Counted from the stretch's first letter, positions 31,476-42,756 are shown. The stretch: DNA of 64,000 nucleotides from Castanea sativa (GCF_040712315.1 NC_134013.1:48746001-48810000), one strand, 5' to 3'. Notes: generated from the letters alone by a model not told the origin. Numbers and translations: made by a program.

Positions 31476-34103
31476 CGGCAGAAATAAGGAATAAGCCCAC
31501 TTTGCAGCGTCTTCCCTTGGGTTTGGACTCATCGTTTGTGCACAAACCAGACCAAGGAGGGTTGCTATTGGACCAGTCCTAACTCCCTGATCCAGAAAAC
31601 TTTGGGGCCTAGTGTAGCGGCAGGCAGGTTACTATTGCAAAAAAGGCCCACACAAGGATATTATTAACTAAGCTCAAAACCTAACCATACATTTATTAAA
31701 TCAATTAAAATCTAGGTTTGCTTTCTCTTTTCTTTGGGAGTTGCCACTTGGTTTAGGTCCAGGAACCAAATTGGAGGTCTACATATTCAAATTTAAGGTA
31801 TGAGGATAGAAAGGTGTTAGACACCCAACTCAGTCCGACTCGTGGGCTGGCTTCTACCAATTTTGATAAGCCACATATAATTAAGGATGTTATTAACTAT
31901 ATCCAAAATCTAATCATACAGTTATTAAATCAATTAAAAGTTCACACAATGAAATTTTATATCACATCTCAATGTAAAAGGAAATTAACAAATTCAAATA
32001 AAGAAAAATCAATTTAAGTTAAATATCCAATTAATTACAAATCAAATAAGATAAAATCAAATCATGCATTTCAAAGGAAATATCATATTCTAAACATGTC
32101 AATGTCAACTCTAATTTATTATGGACGAGTCAAGAGACAAAAATCATGGAAAATAATTGATTCATATCTTCAAACCTAATTAGAGTCAAACAAATTAAAA
32201 TAAAAACGTATGGAAAATTTCAAGCAATTCAAACACAAATTCGACATTTTTTGGGTCAAGTTGCATACGCAAAGAGAAGGCTACGTACACAGACTTGAAA
32301 ACTTGTGTACGCACCTTCAACTATGTGTGCACATATTGACACAGAAACATAGATCCATAATTATTTCGACGTTTATTCAACTCTTTATTCAAAACATACT
32401 AAGACAAAACAAATCGAAATTGTAAAGAATTAATTTACAATTTTAATTATGTTTTGTTGGCTTTAACACGTCTTGGAGTTATCTTGTATTTGCATCTCTC
32501 TTCGCTTACTTTTTGTACTTCACATTTATTGTTTATTACATATGCCTATACACTAGAGTGTAGTTCCGCTTAATTGTGTTTCATTTACTCTTATTCCAAA
32601 CTTAGTTGAGTAGTATAAAAGCAATTTAACAGTAAGTTTAAAATTGAGGGTTTAAACAAACTATAGTGTTTTACACTATTGAGCGTTCAGAAATTTAACA
32701 AATCAAATCATATTCTAAACATGTATTGAATCTAATATACTCAATAATAACACAAGAATAAACAAATCTTGTTTATCAATCATATATCTAATCATTAAGC
32801 TCTTCATTCATTCTAAACAAGACTAAACACAATGAATTAAACAAAAAGATCAATGCAATTTCTAATCATGCACAAGATATAAATCTAATCAAGAACACAA
32901 AACATGAACCCTAAATACCTAAATCAAGGAGGGTTACGGAGAGAGACTTACCTTGCTTATGGATCACAATTTTGAAGCATTTAATCTGCCCCCCAATGCC
33001 TACACAACAAGATTTAATGAGATATCAAGAGAAATCAAAGAGTTCAATAATTCTTTTACTAGCCACAACTCAAATAACAAAATATTCTTAAAAGTTTTGA
33101 AAAATGTTTTCTCTATTAAAATGGCTTTTAGAGAGAGGTTTTATAAATCAAAAGCCGTAGCTTAAGGAGGAAATATTTTCATAAGAAAATAGGTTTCGAT
33201 GAAGAACACACCAAAATATCATCTCTCTCTATAAGTAATAAAGTATTTAATAAAGTTTGAAAAAAGATTGAAGCTTTGAATTGAAAATGTTTCCGCCTTG
33301 ATGACAACTAGAGAGAGCTTTTTAGAGATTGAAAAATGTTGTCTGTGGGTGAGAAGATTGAAAAGGGCTTTTAGAAGAGTGGTGGTGAAAAAGACTCTCT
33401 CTAGCCTCCTCTTGGATAGGAGGGCATAATGGGGTATTTATATGAGAAAAGTAGAGTTTTTAGGGTTCTTTAGATGATTTTAGGGCTTCCTAAGGGTTTG
33501 GGGCTCCCCTACCCCCCACCAAAGGTTTGAGTGTCAGAAGCCCAAAATTATAATTCTAGAGGTCTAGAAGTGGGGCTACGTACACAGCTCCAAAGCCATA
33601 TAAACAGACTCACCAAGAACCCTGAAATTTTGATACACTGATGCCTCAACTTCAACCAACCATAATTCACTCATTTTAAATCCAAACTAGGTGAAATTTG
33701 TGTTTAAATTGAAACCCAAGATGTCTACTTTCCAAATAAAAAATTATTATTAAAAAATATTTGTGGTTCAAAAGTTTTGGTCACAATAGTGTGTAAAGGT
33801 CATTTTCAAAGTGATTTGGGGTATTTTTGAGCTGTGATTACTTCTAAACAATTAAGATAACGTCAATTACCTTTGGTTGACATATTTAAAGCTTATCATT
33901 GGAGTTGAGGACTAAAGGTTTTTAATAGGTACAAAATGAGGTGTCTACATACACCAATCTAGTCAAATTCCAAATTTCATTTCATTTTCTACTTTGTTTC
34001 CTTTTAATGCCATCTTTTATTTTCTTTCCTTAACTATTTATGTTTACTTTTAATCATATACTTTTTACCTTGTTTGTTTTGGTTCCTTTATGTTTAGCAC
34101 ATG

Positions 34104-34556
34104 TAATGACATCGGAGTAAAGTGGCAGCTACAAACATGGTGGCATGAGGAGTATTAGTATAAGCCTACAGCCCAATCCAATAAGTTTCTTAAGCCCAAC
34201 CATGTTGATTTTCAAACCCAGCAAATAAAGCCATTATTTGCCCAACAATTCAGAAGATACTTGAAGTCATTTTCTCCAAGAAGTCAAAGAGTATTTAATA
34301 TTGGTTTCCTAGGAAACATTCAGCCATTCTGTTTTATTCTTCCTAACACCAGAGTGTCCTAAGTTCCAGCCAAAGTGTCCCAAGATCCAGCAAGCCCAAT
34401 CTAATGTCAACCCGGCCCAAAAGCTTTCTTTGAAGACCAGAATAACAGCCCATTATTTGAAAACGTTTTTTATTTTTTATGTTTTATTTCTCCTAGGCAG
34501 ACAAGTACTTTATTGTGTTTCTAAGTGCCTAAGAGTCATATATGAATTTGGTCAAG
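34104..34556 (+). other. Repeat-like DNA flanking the LINE
   Basis: GC-richer sequence with AAGCCCAA-type words resembles plant LTR text. It continues on the far side of the LINE at 40239-40494 (CTATTTAAGCC, CTTGGGTGG). This is the locus the LINE inserted into. No coding content is seen. Confidence 0.4.
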
Positions 34557-34687
34557 TTTTTTTTTTTTTTTTTGAGAATCCAATCTGAAATGTCTTATTA
34601 AATCAAGAAAGAGGCATATCTGCCAATACAAATTTGTTGATATCTGGTGGAACAGACTCCATCCAGACAGTTAAATCAGAACTAAAT

Positions 34688-35158
34688 CTAGCTTTTTTTT
34701 GCTAAAGCATCAGCTATAGAATTTCCTCTCCTATAGGTATGGGAAAAACTATAGGATCTCAAGGAATTGACGTAGAACATAGTGTCTCTAAAGAGATGAC
34801 CATAAGCAGATTGAAACATATCCACTTTTTGGAGGGATTTGATGACAATTTCCGAGTCTCCTTCCAAAATAGACTCATGGAGACCTACTTCGTGGACAAA
34901 AATGGCAGCACGCCTTGCTGCTAACAGCTCCAAACAGATAACTGAAGGGGGTTCTGGGATTTTTTCAGAGAGAGCTGCGATGATTTCTCCTTCATGGTTA
35001 CGTATTACCTCCCCCAAGCTTGCCTCTCCCCTGTCTGAGAACATGGCTCCATCAAAATTTGTTTTGAAACTATTGAAATCTGGAGGCTTCCGCTTTGTTT
35101 CATTTGCTTGTGACTGTTTCTTTGGGAGCGTGTTGACCGGTTGTTGATGTAGAATCAA
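34688..35158 (-). pseudogene. LINE ORF2 C-terminal RNase H domain
   Basis: This encodes an RNase H-like domain of the plant L1 type. The first catalytic Asp is in NFDGAMF, the Glu in LELLAAR, the next Asp in LEGDSEIV and the last in GNSIADALAKKS. These are the expected positions. In plant L1 elements this domain is fused after the reverse transcriptase and helps degrade template RNA. Here it lies in the same frame as the upstream reverse transcriptase but behind a single TAA (35159-35161). A translation starting at the next Met would give 156 residues. Confidence 0.88.
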
Positions 35159-36931
35159 TTATCTCTTTGCTTCAAAAACCACACGGTTTAGAGGGAGAGC
35201 TTCCTCTTTCAGCCTAAGTTTATTCCACCTAGACCATAGGAACCAAGCAATGGTGATGAAGAGCTCTAATTGGCGTGGCTTTTGAGTGATCAATTCTACC
35301 AAGTTTTGGAAGGATCCCGTTGAAGTTTTTTGGCGATCAACCCATTCAAAATCTGATTCCCATACCTGTTGGATAGAGGTACAATCCCAGAGGGCATGGA
35401 GGACAGATTCAGACTGACTTTTGCATTGTTGACATGAGCTTTCTACTATAATTTTTCGCTGCATTAAGTTTTCTCTCGTTGGCAGAGCATTTGAACAAGC
35501 TTTCCATGTGAAATGCTTTATTTTTCCAGGTACATCAGCTCTCCACACTTGCTTCCAGAAGGCGTGAGTCATTTTTGAGTTTGAGGTTGAAGCCACTTCT
35601 TTATTATCTTCAGCACACAGCCACTTATACCTCGTGCTTACTGAATAGGACCCATCTCTACTCTCCGGCCAATATAGGATGTCAGGTTGATTGATCAATC
35701 CTAGAGGAATGGACTTTATTTGCTCTGCTTCAAAAGGCAAGAAGTTATTGTCAATGATGTAGGAGTTCCATCCATATGTGTGTGGATCAATTAGAGCCAA
35801 GACAGTTGCTGATCTTAGTGTAAGTGATGGAGGTGATACCACTCGGCCTTGTGACTTCCCAGGCAGCCAATTTGACCCATAAATATTTATTTGAGAGCCA
35901 TCACCAATTCTCCACTTGGCACCCATTAGGATGAGCTTTCTTGCATGTAAAATGCTTCTCCATGCAAATGACCCTGATTTTGCTTTTGCTTCAAACACAC
36001 TGCTATTAGGAAAATATTTGGCTTTAAACACTTTATAGAAAAGTGAATTTGTGTCATGCACTAGCCTCCACACTTGTTTGGCTAGCATAGCTTCATTGAA
36101 TTTGCAAAGATCTTTGAACCCCATGCCTCCATCCACCTTAAGTTTACATAAAGTCTCCCATTTTTTCCAATTTATTTTTCTCCGATCACCCCTTTGCCCC
36201 CACCAAAATTTGTGGATCATCACTTCAATGTCTCTACAAAGGCCAACCGGCAAGCAAAAGCAACTCATTGCGAAGGTGGGTATTGCTTGCACCACTGCTT
36301 TGAGGAGGACTACCTTGCCGGCTTGTGACAATAATTTTTCTTTCCACCCTTGGATTTTTCCCCACACCCTCTCTTTAATAAAGTTTAGGCTGGCACTTCT
36401 ATTTCTTCCCACCACTGCCGGAAGCCCTAAATATTTTTCATATTCCTTAATCTTCGGGACCCCAAGAAAATTTTTTATGTCATCTTTTGTTGTCATGGGC
36501 ACAGCTTTGCTAAAGAAAAGAGTGGTCTTTTCCTTGTTGATACGCTGCCCGGAAGCTTTCTCATATAAGTCCAAAATTTCCTGGATGGCTCTTATATCAC
36601 TTATCTGGGCACGACAAAATAGTAGACTATCATTAGCAAAAAATAAGTGGGAGATTTTTGGACCGTCCCGGCATAGGGAGTACCCCCTAATTTTGTCTTC
36701 ATGCACAACTTGTTGGATGAGAGCATTTAGACCTTCAGAGCAAAGCAAAAAGAGATATGGAGATAAATGATCGCCTTGTCTGAGGCCTCTTGATGGGACA
36801 ATATTCCCTTTTGGTTCGCCATTCACCAGGATGGAATAAGTGACCGTGCTGATGCATTCAGAAATCAAATTCACCCATCTTCCATTGAAGCCCATTTTTT
36901 CCATTAGTTGTAGGAGGAAAGGCCACTCCAC
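35159..36931 (-). pseudogene. LINE ORF2 reverse transcriptase, C-terminal part
   Basis: 590 residues. The start holds VEWPFLLQLMEKMGF, then SRGLRQGDHLSPYLF (RT motif B region), then HLFFANDSLLFCRA, where active elements have F-A-D-D. The first catalytic Asp of that box is Asn here, which should abolish polymerisation. KYLGLP and the L1 C-terminal zf-RVT region follow (KHFTWKACSNALPT, then CQQCKSQSESVLHALWDC). It joins the upstream part (36904-37881) only after a frameshift near 36931-36960, which also removes the motif A Asp (the LDMSKAFD segment). Confidence 0.93.
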
Positions 36932-37881
36932 TCTGTCAAAAGCCTTGCTCCAAGTTTAAGCGCCATAGAGCCCATTTTTCTTGATTTCCTTGTTTTCATG
37001 TGGTGAAGTGTCTTGAATGCAACTAATATATTATTTGAAATTGCTTTGTCAGATTGGAAAGCACTTTGAGATTCAGATATAATGTCAGGTAATATGGCTT
37101 TTAGGTGATTTGCTAAGACTTTTGAAATAAGCTTGTACACAATATTACACAAGGCTATAGGCCTAAATTCAGTTACATATTCAAGACTTTTCACTTTTGG
37201 AATAAGAGTGAGATAGGTGTGATTTATACCTGCTGGAATATGAGTTGAATTGAGGCAGGAGAGCACGGCAGCTGCAACATCACTTCCAATATCCTTCCAG
37301 TAGTGTTGGAAAAAAATTGGGGGCATTCCATCAAGACCTGGGGCTTTTAGCGGCGCCATTTGAGATAGAGCTAAGTCTACCTCATCCCTTGTAAACTCAC
37401 GCCCAAGGAGGGTGTTCATCTCTTTAGTAACACTCCGTTGGACTTTCTGCAATATTGTGTCAATTTCACATGGATTTGATGTGGTGAATAAGCACGTGTA
37501 ATATTCTACCAATAGGGCAGTAACCTTCTCGTCCCCACAACACATCTCCCCACTTGAATTTCGAAGACCATGAATGTTATTGCGGCGAAATCTGTGAGAT
37601 GCTCTACTGTGAAAATAGCTAGTATTTTTATCCCCTGATTTTATCCAGTGAGATTGTGACCTTTGGTGCCAAAGTTTTTCCTCCGCCACCAACAACCCAT
37701 TTATATCGTGCTTCAATTGCTGTACCTGGACAAATTTTTTTCCTTGAGCTGCAACCCTCTCTACTTGTTTTAGTTGCCTTTTCTTCTCAGCTAATTGTCT
37801 TGTGATATTGCCAAAATTTTGCTTGCTCCAACGTTGCAGGCTTGATTGACATTTGTTAATTTTTCCAGCAACATTTGTCAT
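36904..37881 (-). pseudogene. LINE ORF2 linker and N-terminal reverse transcriptase
   Basis: Contains the plant L1 linker (WHQRSQSHWIKSGDKNTSYF) and then RT fingers: MAPLKAPGLDGMPPIFFQ, LIPKVKSLEYVTEFRPIALC and NIVYKLISKVLANHL. The order and motifs are those of L1 RT up to motif A, where a small deletion shifts the frame. The Met at 37881 is internal to the original ORF; upstream sequence in this frame connects to the endonuclease region past a stop and a frameshift (38060-38180). Confidence 0.92.
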
Positions 37882-38038
37882 AGGAAAAGACCCAAAGTTT
37901 TGCCTTCAAGCCGTGTGGATTGTTTCATGACAGCCCTCATCATCCAGCCAAACCTGTTCAAATCTCCATGGGCGTTGTTTGCTACCTGGAATGCCCATGG
38001 GGTGAATTATGATGGGTTTATGGTCTGAGGTAGCACAC

Positions 38039-38686
38039 TTAAGAGTAAGCACTTTTGATGCCGAAAATAGATTCAGCCAATCTTGTGTAGCTCCCTGTCA
38101 AGCCTCTCCCAAATTGTATTGTCGTTTTGATAGTGTTTGTACCAAGTGTACTTATTTCCCACATAGCCCATGTCAATAATCCACACTCATCAAGAACATC
38201 TCTGAAGTCCTGCATTTGCCCATTTGGTCGTGGTCTGCCACCTGATTTTTCATGAGATTTTAGAATCTCGTTAAAGTCACCAGTACATATCCAAGGGAGG
38301 GATGATTTTTGATGAAGCCATCGTATTTTATTCCATGATTCCAAATGGTTCTGGGTCTCAGGGAAACCGTAAAAACCTGTAAACCTCCAGCTATTTTCCT
38401 TTCCTTTGTTTATGACAACATCAATGTAGTTCAGAGAGGAATTTTCCATCGATAATTCGACATCTTTTTTCCAAAACAAAGCAAGTCCCCCGCCTCTTGT
38501 AACTCGAGAAACTCCAAAAGTATCACCAAACCGCAAATTATTACGTAATTCAAGTAGCCTAGCTTCATCTAGCCATGTTTCGGCTAAGAACATGATTGCG
38601 GGGTCTTGTGCCCGGACTATGTCACCTAGCTCCTGAATTTTCTGTGGGTTCCCAAGCCCACGAAAATTCCAACAAAGTAGACTCAT
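38039..38686 (-). pseudogene. LINE ORF2 endonuclease domain (frameshifted)
   Basis: An EEP (APE-like) endonuclease N-terminus: MSLLCWNFRGLGNPQKI (catalytic Asn region), then IMFLAETWLDEARL (the metal-binding Glu in AETW), then WICTGDFNEILKSHEKSGG (the catalytic GDFNE). After DECGLL the frame is lost near 38165. The expected continuation reads in another frame and then meets a stop near 38075. The start codon overlaps the ORF1 stop as ATGA (38683-38686), consistent with stop-restart translation in L1 elements. Confidence 0.92.
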
Positions 38687-40035
38687 TGTTCATGGCGGGG
38701 CTGGGATGCAGCCACCGCCAATTCAAATTCTGATTCATGGGAGAGCAGTCTTTTTTTGTTTGGTTGATCAAGATCATCTTCTGTTGTGGGGGTGCGATTG
38801 TGTGGGAGAGTGTTTGATTGTGGTAAATTTGTTTCTTGTGGTGTTCGTGGGATTCTTTTCCAGGTTTTTGGGGCGTTATTTGGGGTACACGGGTTGGCAT
38901 CAGGTTTAGGGAGGGGGGCGTGATAAGGCACGTGATCACTAGAATTCAAGGGTTGGCTAGAGTCCACATTTGAGTCAACTTCTGTTACCTTAGTTTTCGC
39001 GGCAATTACTCCAGGATCAATGCATGCGTGGCTGTCAAATAGCATTAACTCCTGATCAATTTCAAGCAACGTATCAGTAAATGATTTGCCCAATCCGTTT
39101 GTATCATTATTCCCTTGTAACGTAGAAACGTTTTGGGTGTCATTAATGCTAGTATGAGGCTCCGTTTGTGTGGTGGCAGAATTTTGAGTCATCGGAGTAG
39201 GGCCCAACGGAGTTGCAGCCGGCGAGACTCCTTGATTTTTTGCTTGTTGACCTCTCTCTTTCTTCAGAGCTTCATAGTATCCTGGGACTTTTATCACTAT
39301 CTTCTGAGGCATGATGAGAGGAGAAGCTCGAATCCATGGACCATATTCCCTATCTTCGAGAGACAAGGAGCCATTGCTTTCAATCCATCTGTCACAGTCT
39401 TTGTTAACATGATCTAGGAAGCCACACCAATAACAGAGGATTGGCAATCTTTCATATTTGAAGTTAACCCAGCCCGTTGTACCATTCGCTAGAGATATTT
39501 TTCGCCCACGACACAGAGGGATAGTAACGTCCACCGTTGTTTTTACTCGGAAGTAATGACCACCATCCATCTCAGAGAGTTTTGTGTCCTTACACACTTC
39601 ACCCACTGCACTGCAGAGCTCCTCAGTAACTCCCCTGTTTAAGAAGGGTAATGGGATATCATGTACCTGAACCCACATTGGAACTTTGTTGAAATTGAGT
39701 TCACTAATTGGGGTTGCATTGTCATAGTGACATAGAACAACCAGGTGCTTATCAAAGCTCCAAGGTTGGAGTGATAATATCTTTTTTGCCTCCTCTTTAT
39801 TGTCGAAAACAAAGAAGAGAATGTGATTTCCTACTGTACGAACCTCAAAGCCATTTTTGGAGCGCCACAATGGGTTAAAGGTCTGAATGACTGCTTCTAT
39901 GTTTAGTGCCCGCTTTGTGAAAAATTTTACAGCCAGAATTGTTTCACCATTAGATCTGTCTTTTGTCAATTTTAGTGTACCATCCTCTCTTTCATTCAGT
40001 GATAGGTTACTCCAGTGTTTCGTTATCTCTTCCAT
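38683..40035 (-). CDS. LINE ORF1 nucleic-acid-binding protein (DUF4283, CCHC)
   Basis: 450 residues, open throughout. The N-terminal half is the DUF4283 RNA-binding-like domain (TILAVKFFTKRALNIEAVI, LSLQPWSFDKHLVVL, then WVQVHDIPLPFLN). A single CCHC zinc knuckle follows (CYWCGFLDHVNKDC), then a polar, Thr/Asn/Pro-rich tail. In plant L1 elements ORF1 coats the RNA in a ribonucleoprotein with ORF2. No frameshift is visible, unlike ORF2, so ORF1 may still be translatable if transcribed. The stop overlaps the ORF2 start. Confidence 0.9.
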   Translation of the reverse strand: MEEITKHWSNLSLNEREDGTLKLTKDRSNGETILAVKFFTKRALNIEAVIQTFNPLWRSKNGFEVRTVGNHILFFVFDNKEEAKKILSLQPWSFDKHLVVLCHYDNATPISELNFNKVPMWVQVHDIPLPFLNRGVTEELCSAVGEVCKDTKLSEMDGGHYFRVKTTVDVTIPLCRGRKISLANGTTGWVNFKYERLPILCYWCGFLDHVNKDCDRWIESNGSLSLEDREYGPWIRASPLIMPQKIVIKVPGYYEALKKERGQQAKNQGVSPAATPLGPTPMTQNSATTQTEPHTSINDTQNVSTLQGNNDTNGLGKSFTDTLLEIDQELMLFDSHACIDPGVIAAKTKVTEVDSNVDSSQPLNSSDHVPYHAPLPKPDANPCTPNNAPKTWKRIPRTPQETNLPQSNTLPHNRTPTTEDDLDQPNKKRLLSHESEFELAVAASQPRHEQ

Positions 40036-40494
40036 AGGTTGAAGACACTCGTGTTTCCCAAACCCCCGAAGAAAAAACCCAACAATACCCTACGATAAAC
40101 AGTGTTTATCCAAGGATAGACAACCTTACTTGAAGGGACAGCAAATTCTACAATGAAAGAGAAGCTTCGGATTTTCCAAAACTTTTCTTACCAGAGAGAA
40201 ACGGGATAACTGAAAAAAATAGGACTTTTGGTCAAGTTAAGTGAATGTATTTATTATTATTATTTTTGTTTTTCTATACTTAGGGGCTGTTTGAAGCTCT
40301 ATTTAAGCCTTTGGCTAAATTAAATAAAAGGCAGAGTGTATTTTTAGATTAAAAATCTTGTGTTTTTTAGAAGATGGATTTCTTCTAAATTATCTCTTAT
40401 CCCTTGGGTGGATTCCATTGGGTGGCAAGTATCAGTTTCTGTATCTCTTGGGTGGTGTTATTCTATATCCCATAAAGTGGTGAGTGTAGACACC

Positions 40495-40690
40495 GTATTT
40501 TGTACCTGCTAATAAATTTTAGTCCCCAGTCCCAATAATGAGCTTGACATGTCTACAAAAGGTAATTGAAGTTATTTTGATAGTTTGAAAGCAATCACAA
40601 TTCAAAAGTGCTCAAATCGCTTTGAAAACAATGCTGAAAAATATGCTTTGCTCATTGTTTTGACCATAAAACATTTTATGAATGATTTTT
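40495..40690 (+). mobile_element. 5' part of a TGTAGACACC-family LTR
   Basis: TGTAGACACC.TATTTTGTACCT and the following roughly 180 bases match, in inverted orientation, the start of the minus-strand LTR ending at 33949. Shared text includes AAAGGTAATTGA.GTTAT and TCAAAA.T.C.CAAATC.CTTTGAAAA. Similarity fades after about 40690. It is a truncated LTR. Confidence 0.7.
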
Positions 40691-40970
40691 ATAAATGGTT
40701 TTACGGTGAACGGAAAATATTTTACAATTTTGGCTACATTTTACCTACAAACAAACATTTATAAATGGGAAAAAAATTTCAAAAAAATATTTTACTTGAA
40801 AACAAACAGAGTGTAAATAAAGATTACAAAACAAAGTGTTTTCAAGTTTTACCATGATTATTTAATTGTAGATAAAATTTGAAATGGTTGTCATTAATCT
40901 ATTAACTTTATTTCACATTTTATATATACTCAATAAGTGCAACCTTTTCTTTATGCTTTTGTAAAATTAA

Positions 40971-41110
40971 GGGTCTGTTTGGTAGAGGAGTTTGAGTAAT
41001 GTTGTTTGTAGTTTTTTGAAATACGTGTAGATGAAAAAGTGTGTGAAAATATGTGTAAGGTTGTTTAAAAACTGAAAATGTGGATTTGAACCACTCTACC
41101 AAACAGGCCC
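40971..41110. mobile_element. Harbinger/Tourist-type MITE (140 bp)
   Basis: The ends GGGTCTGTTTGGTAGAG and CTCTACCAAACAGGCCC are inverted copies. The TSD TAA lies at 40968-40970 and 41111-41113. The size and TWA duplication are typical. Confidence 0.9.
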
Positions 41111-41731
41111 TAAAACTCTAATAATTATTTCTTTAAGAATTGATGTATTATTTAAATTTGATTTTTAAGTGCTTTTATTTTTTCCTTCTTTTATTTGTAT
41201 TAAAAAAGGACAAAACGAATATGCTTCAGTTTCTTATATATTTATTTTATTTATGTGAAAAAATTTGACCCAAAGTAACTTCGGTTTCACCATAGGTCCA
41301 TAGATACAAGATTAAATCTTTTTAATTTTTAAATTTTTTTTATGGGAATACAAGATTAAATCTTGTTTATAAAGAAGTGGAGATTTTTTGTTTTATATTT
41401 TTTGTTGGGTCAAATCATGGATGAGGGGTTAAAGTGACTCGACTCCGGAGTCCGGAGAGCTATGTACTATATGGGTCAGCTCATTAAAGAGTAACGGGCC
41501 GACTACCTCGTCCTCTCTTTCTCTCATTTATTTATTTCTTCCTTACTTTTTTGTTTTTCCACACTTTTTGGGCTCCAGCCTAGCGTTTAACTTACCTCAC
41601 CTATTGACAGTCGTCATCCAGTTATAAGCTTCTATAATGGCTCAGTTCCAACATGCTTGACCTATACACATTGGCCCTTTTAAGCTGACAGGCTCCAAGC
41701 AAAAGGTTTTTAAGCCTCCCTTGTTAAGCTG

Positions 41732-41739
41732 TATATATA
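41732..41739 (+). promoter_or_regulatory. Candidate TATA box
   Basis: TATATATAG followed about 55 bases later by ATG at 41796 in a cytosine-rich leader. The spacing suits a plant core promoter. Weak evidence. Confidence 0.35.
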
Positions 41740-41795
41740 GACCCTTCACCACCTGCTGGTCCTGCTCTACAATTATAAGCCCAAGTTCCACTACC

Positions 41796-41936
41796 ATGTC
41801 TAAACCTTCATCATCTCCAAGTCCATCATCAACCCCTCAATCTTTGCACGGTCTAAACCCATCTTCATCCCTGATCCTTATATACACTCTCTTCTCTTCT
41901 TGCCACCAGCTCATTCTTCCAGAACTTTGTTCTTAA
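41796..41936 (+). CDS. Small Ser/Pro-rich ORF, possible truncated host gene
   Basis: A 46-codon ORF starts MSKPSSSPSPSSTP and continues into a hydrophobic stretch SSSLILIYTLFSSC before a stop. It lies behind a TATA-like box and leader, in GC-richer DNA than the surroundings (41430-41940). The Harbinger element inserted 80 bases downstream (TSD at 42013-42015). It could be the first exon of a host gene disrupted by that insertion, or a chance ORF. I do not recognise a family. Confidence 0.25.
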   Translation: MSKPSSSPSPSSTPQSLHGLNPSSSLILIYTLFSSCHQLILPELCS

Positions 41937-42283
41937 TGTAATTGTAGCGCTTGCAAAGATTGACCATGTATGGGGGGAAGCAAGTAAAAGATGAATCTTA
42001 CACGAGGAAAATTTAGGGTGAGTTTGGTTCAGCTTTTTAAAATTGAGTTTTTTTTGAAAAAGTAGGGTTTTCAAAAAGTGTAGTATGAAAAAGTGTTTTT
42101 TGAAAAAACTGAGTGTTTAGTAAAAGCTGTTAACAAGTGTTTTTAAAAAAAACTGAGTGTTTGGCTAGCATTTATAAAAGCGGCAGTTTGAAGAATAAAT
42201 TACTAAAAATGACAATATATATATAAGAGAATTTATTTCATACTTAAATCAACTACTTCATATACTTACTAAAAAAAACTAAT

Positions 42284-42285
42284 TA

Positions 42286-42327
<42 letters not shown>

Positions 42328-42330
42328 TAT
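42284..42330. repeat. (AAT)n microsatellite
   Basis: About 15 AAT units inside the 3' flank of the Harbinger transposase gene. Confidence 0.9.
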
Positions 42331-42756
42331 TATTGGTATTATTTTAATAATGTTTGGGCAATTTTCTTTTTAGTGTCATAATTATTTGTTATTACCATTA
42401 ATGATTTCTTATCAATATTAATTAAATCTAAATAATTTTCATCATCATGAAGCACAAAATGAAAATGTAAAAAGATGATAAAATACACACCAATAATCCA
42501 AGTTTAAATTGTACTACATAAAAATGTAAAAAGATGATAAAATACATACCAATAACCCAAGTTTAAATTGTATTACATGATATTATAAAAAAAAGAAAAA
42601 GATAATTACTAATTATTATCCCCCAAATGGAATTAGCAATGGAATCACGAAGAACCACCATCTCAGGATCTGTTAAAGATCCTAAGTTTTGCTCATAACT
42701 GCACAGATCCTGAGTTCCGCTCATAACTGCTACCTGCTTCACTATTATGCTCTCTT

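Larger units (their letters stand above)
29297..31654 (+). mobile_element. 2,358-bp solo LTR with internal minisatellite
   Basis: The sequence starts TGTTGATGCCCA and ends GGCCCACACA, with AGGAT on both sides (29292-29296 and 31655-31659). A 5-bp TSD and TG...CA ends are diagnostic of an LTR. No gag-pol lies between, so it is a solo LTR left by recombination. A TATA-like CTATAAAAG at about 30268 precedes a purine-rich leader. Two repeat clusters with a GCAGAA core lie inside (29440-29510 and 31139-31475). It is nested in the older minus-strand LTR, whose sequence resumes on the far side (AAGGAT / AGGATATTATTAAC). Confidence 0.88.
29115..33949 (-). mobile_element. Minus-strand LTR of TGTAGACACC family, interrupted
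   Basis: On the minus strand the LTR begins TGTAGACACC at 33949, and the same start recurs on the + strand at 40495. It contains the block GGGTGTCTAACACC (31808-31822) followed by AAGTGGCAACTCCC (near 31740), the order seen near the 3' end of large plant gypsy LTRs. A second, diverged copy of this 3' block (29120-29296 plus 31655-31715) follows. The element is cut by a younger solo LTR at 29297-31654. The 3' limit is uncertain. Confidence 0.6.
34547..40238 (-). mobile_element. Full-length L1-type LINE with TSD
   Basis: On the minus strand the order is 5' leader (40226-40036), ORF1, ORF2 (endonuclease, reverse transcriptase, RNase H), short 3' UTR and a poly-A tail (17 T on the + strand at 34557-34573). 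The direct repeat TTTGGTCAAGTT flanks it (34547-34558 and 40227-40238; the inner bases merge with the tail). ORF1/ORF2 layout, tail and TSD are diagnostic of a plant L1 insertion by target-primed reverse transcription. Multiple frameshifts and stops mean this copy is dead. Confidence 0.92.

Noticed and set aside
31271..31582. 103-codon ORF with repeated peptide words
   Set aside because: It is the read-through of a 17-20-bp DNA minisatellite whose unit length varies, so the peptide periodicity is not maintained.
36051..36770. 239-codon ORF on the + strand
   Set aside because: Antisense shadow of the LINE reverse transcriptase.
29115..40690. One large LTR retroelement bounded by TGTAGACACC at 33949 and 40495
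   Set aside because: The two LTR starts point away from each other in opposite orientations, so they cannot be the two LTRs of one element; the DNA between is a LINE insertion plus other repeat DNA.
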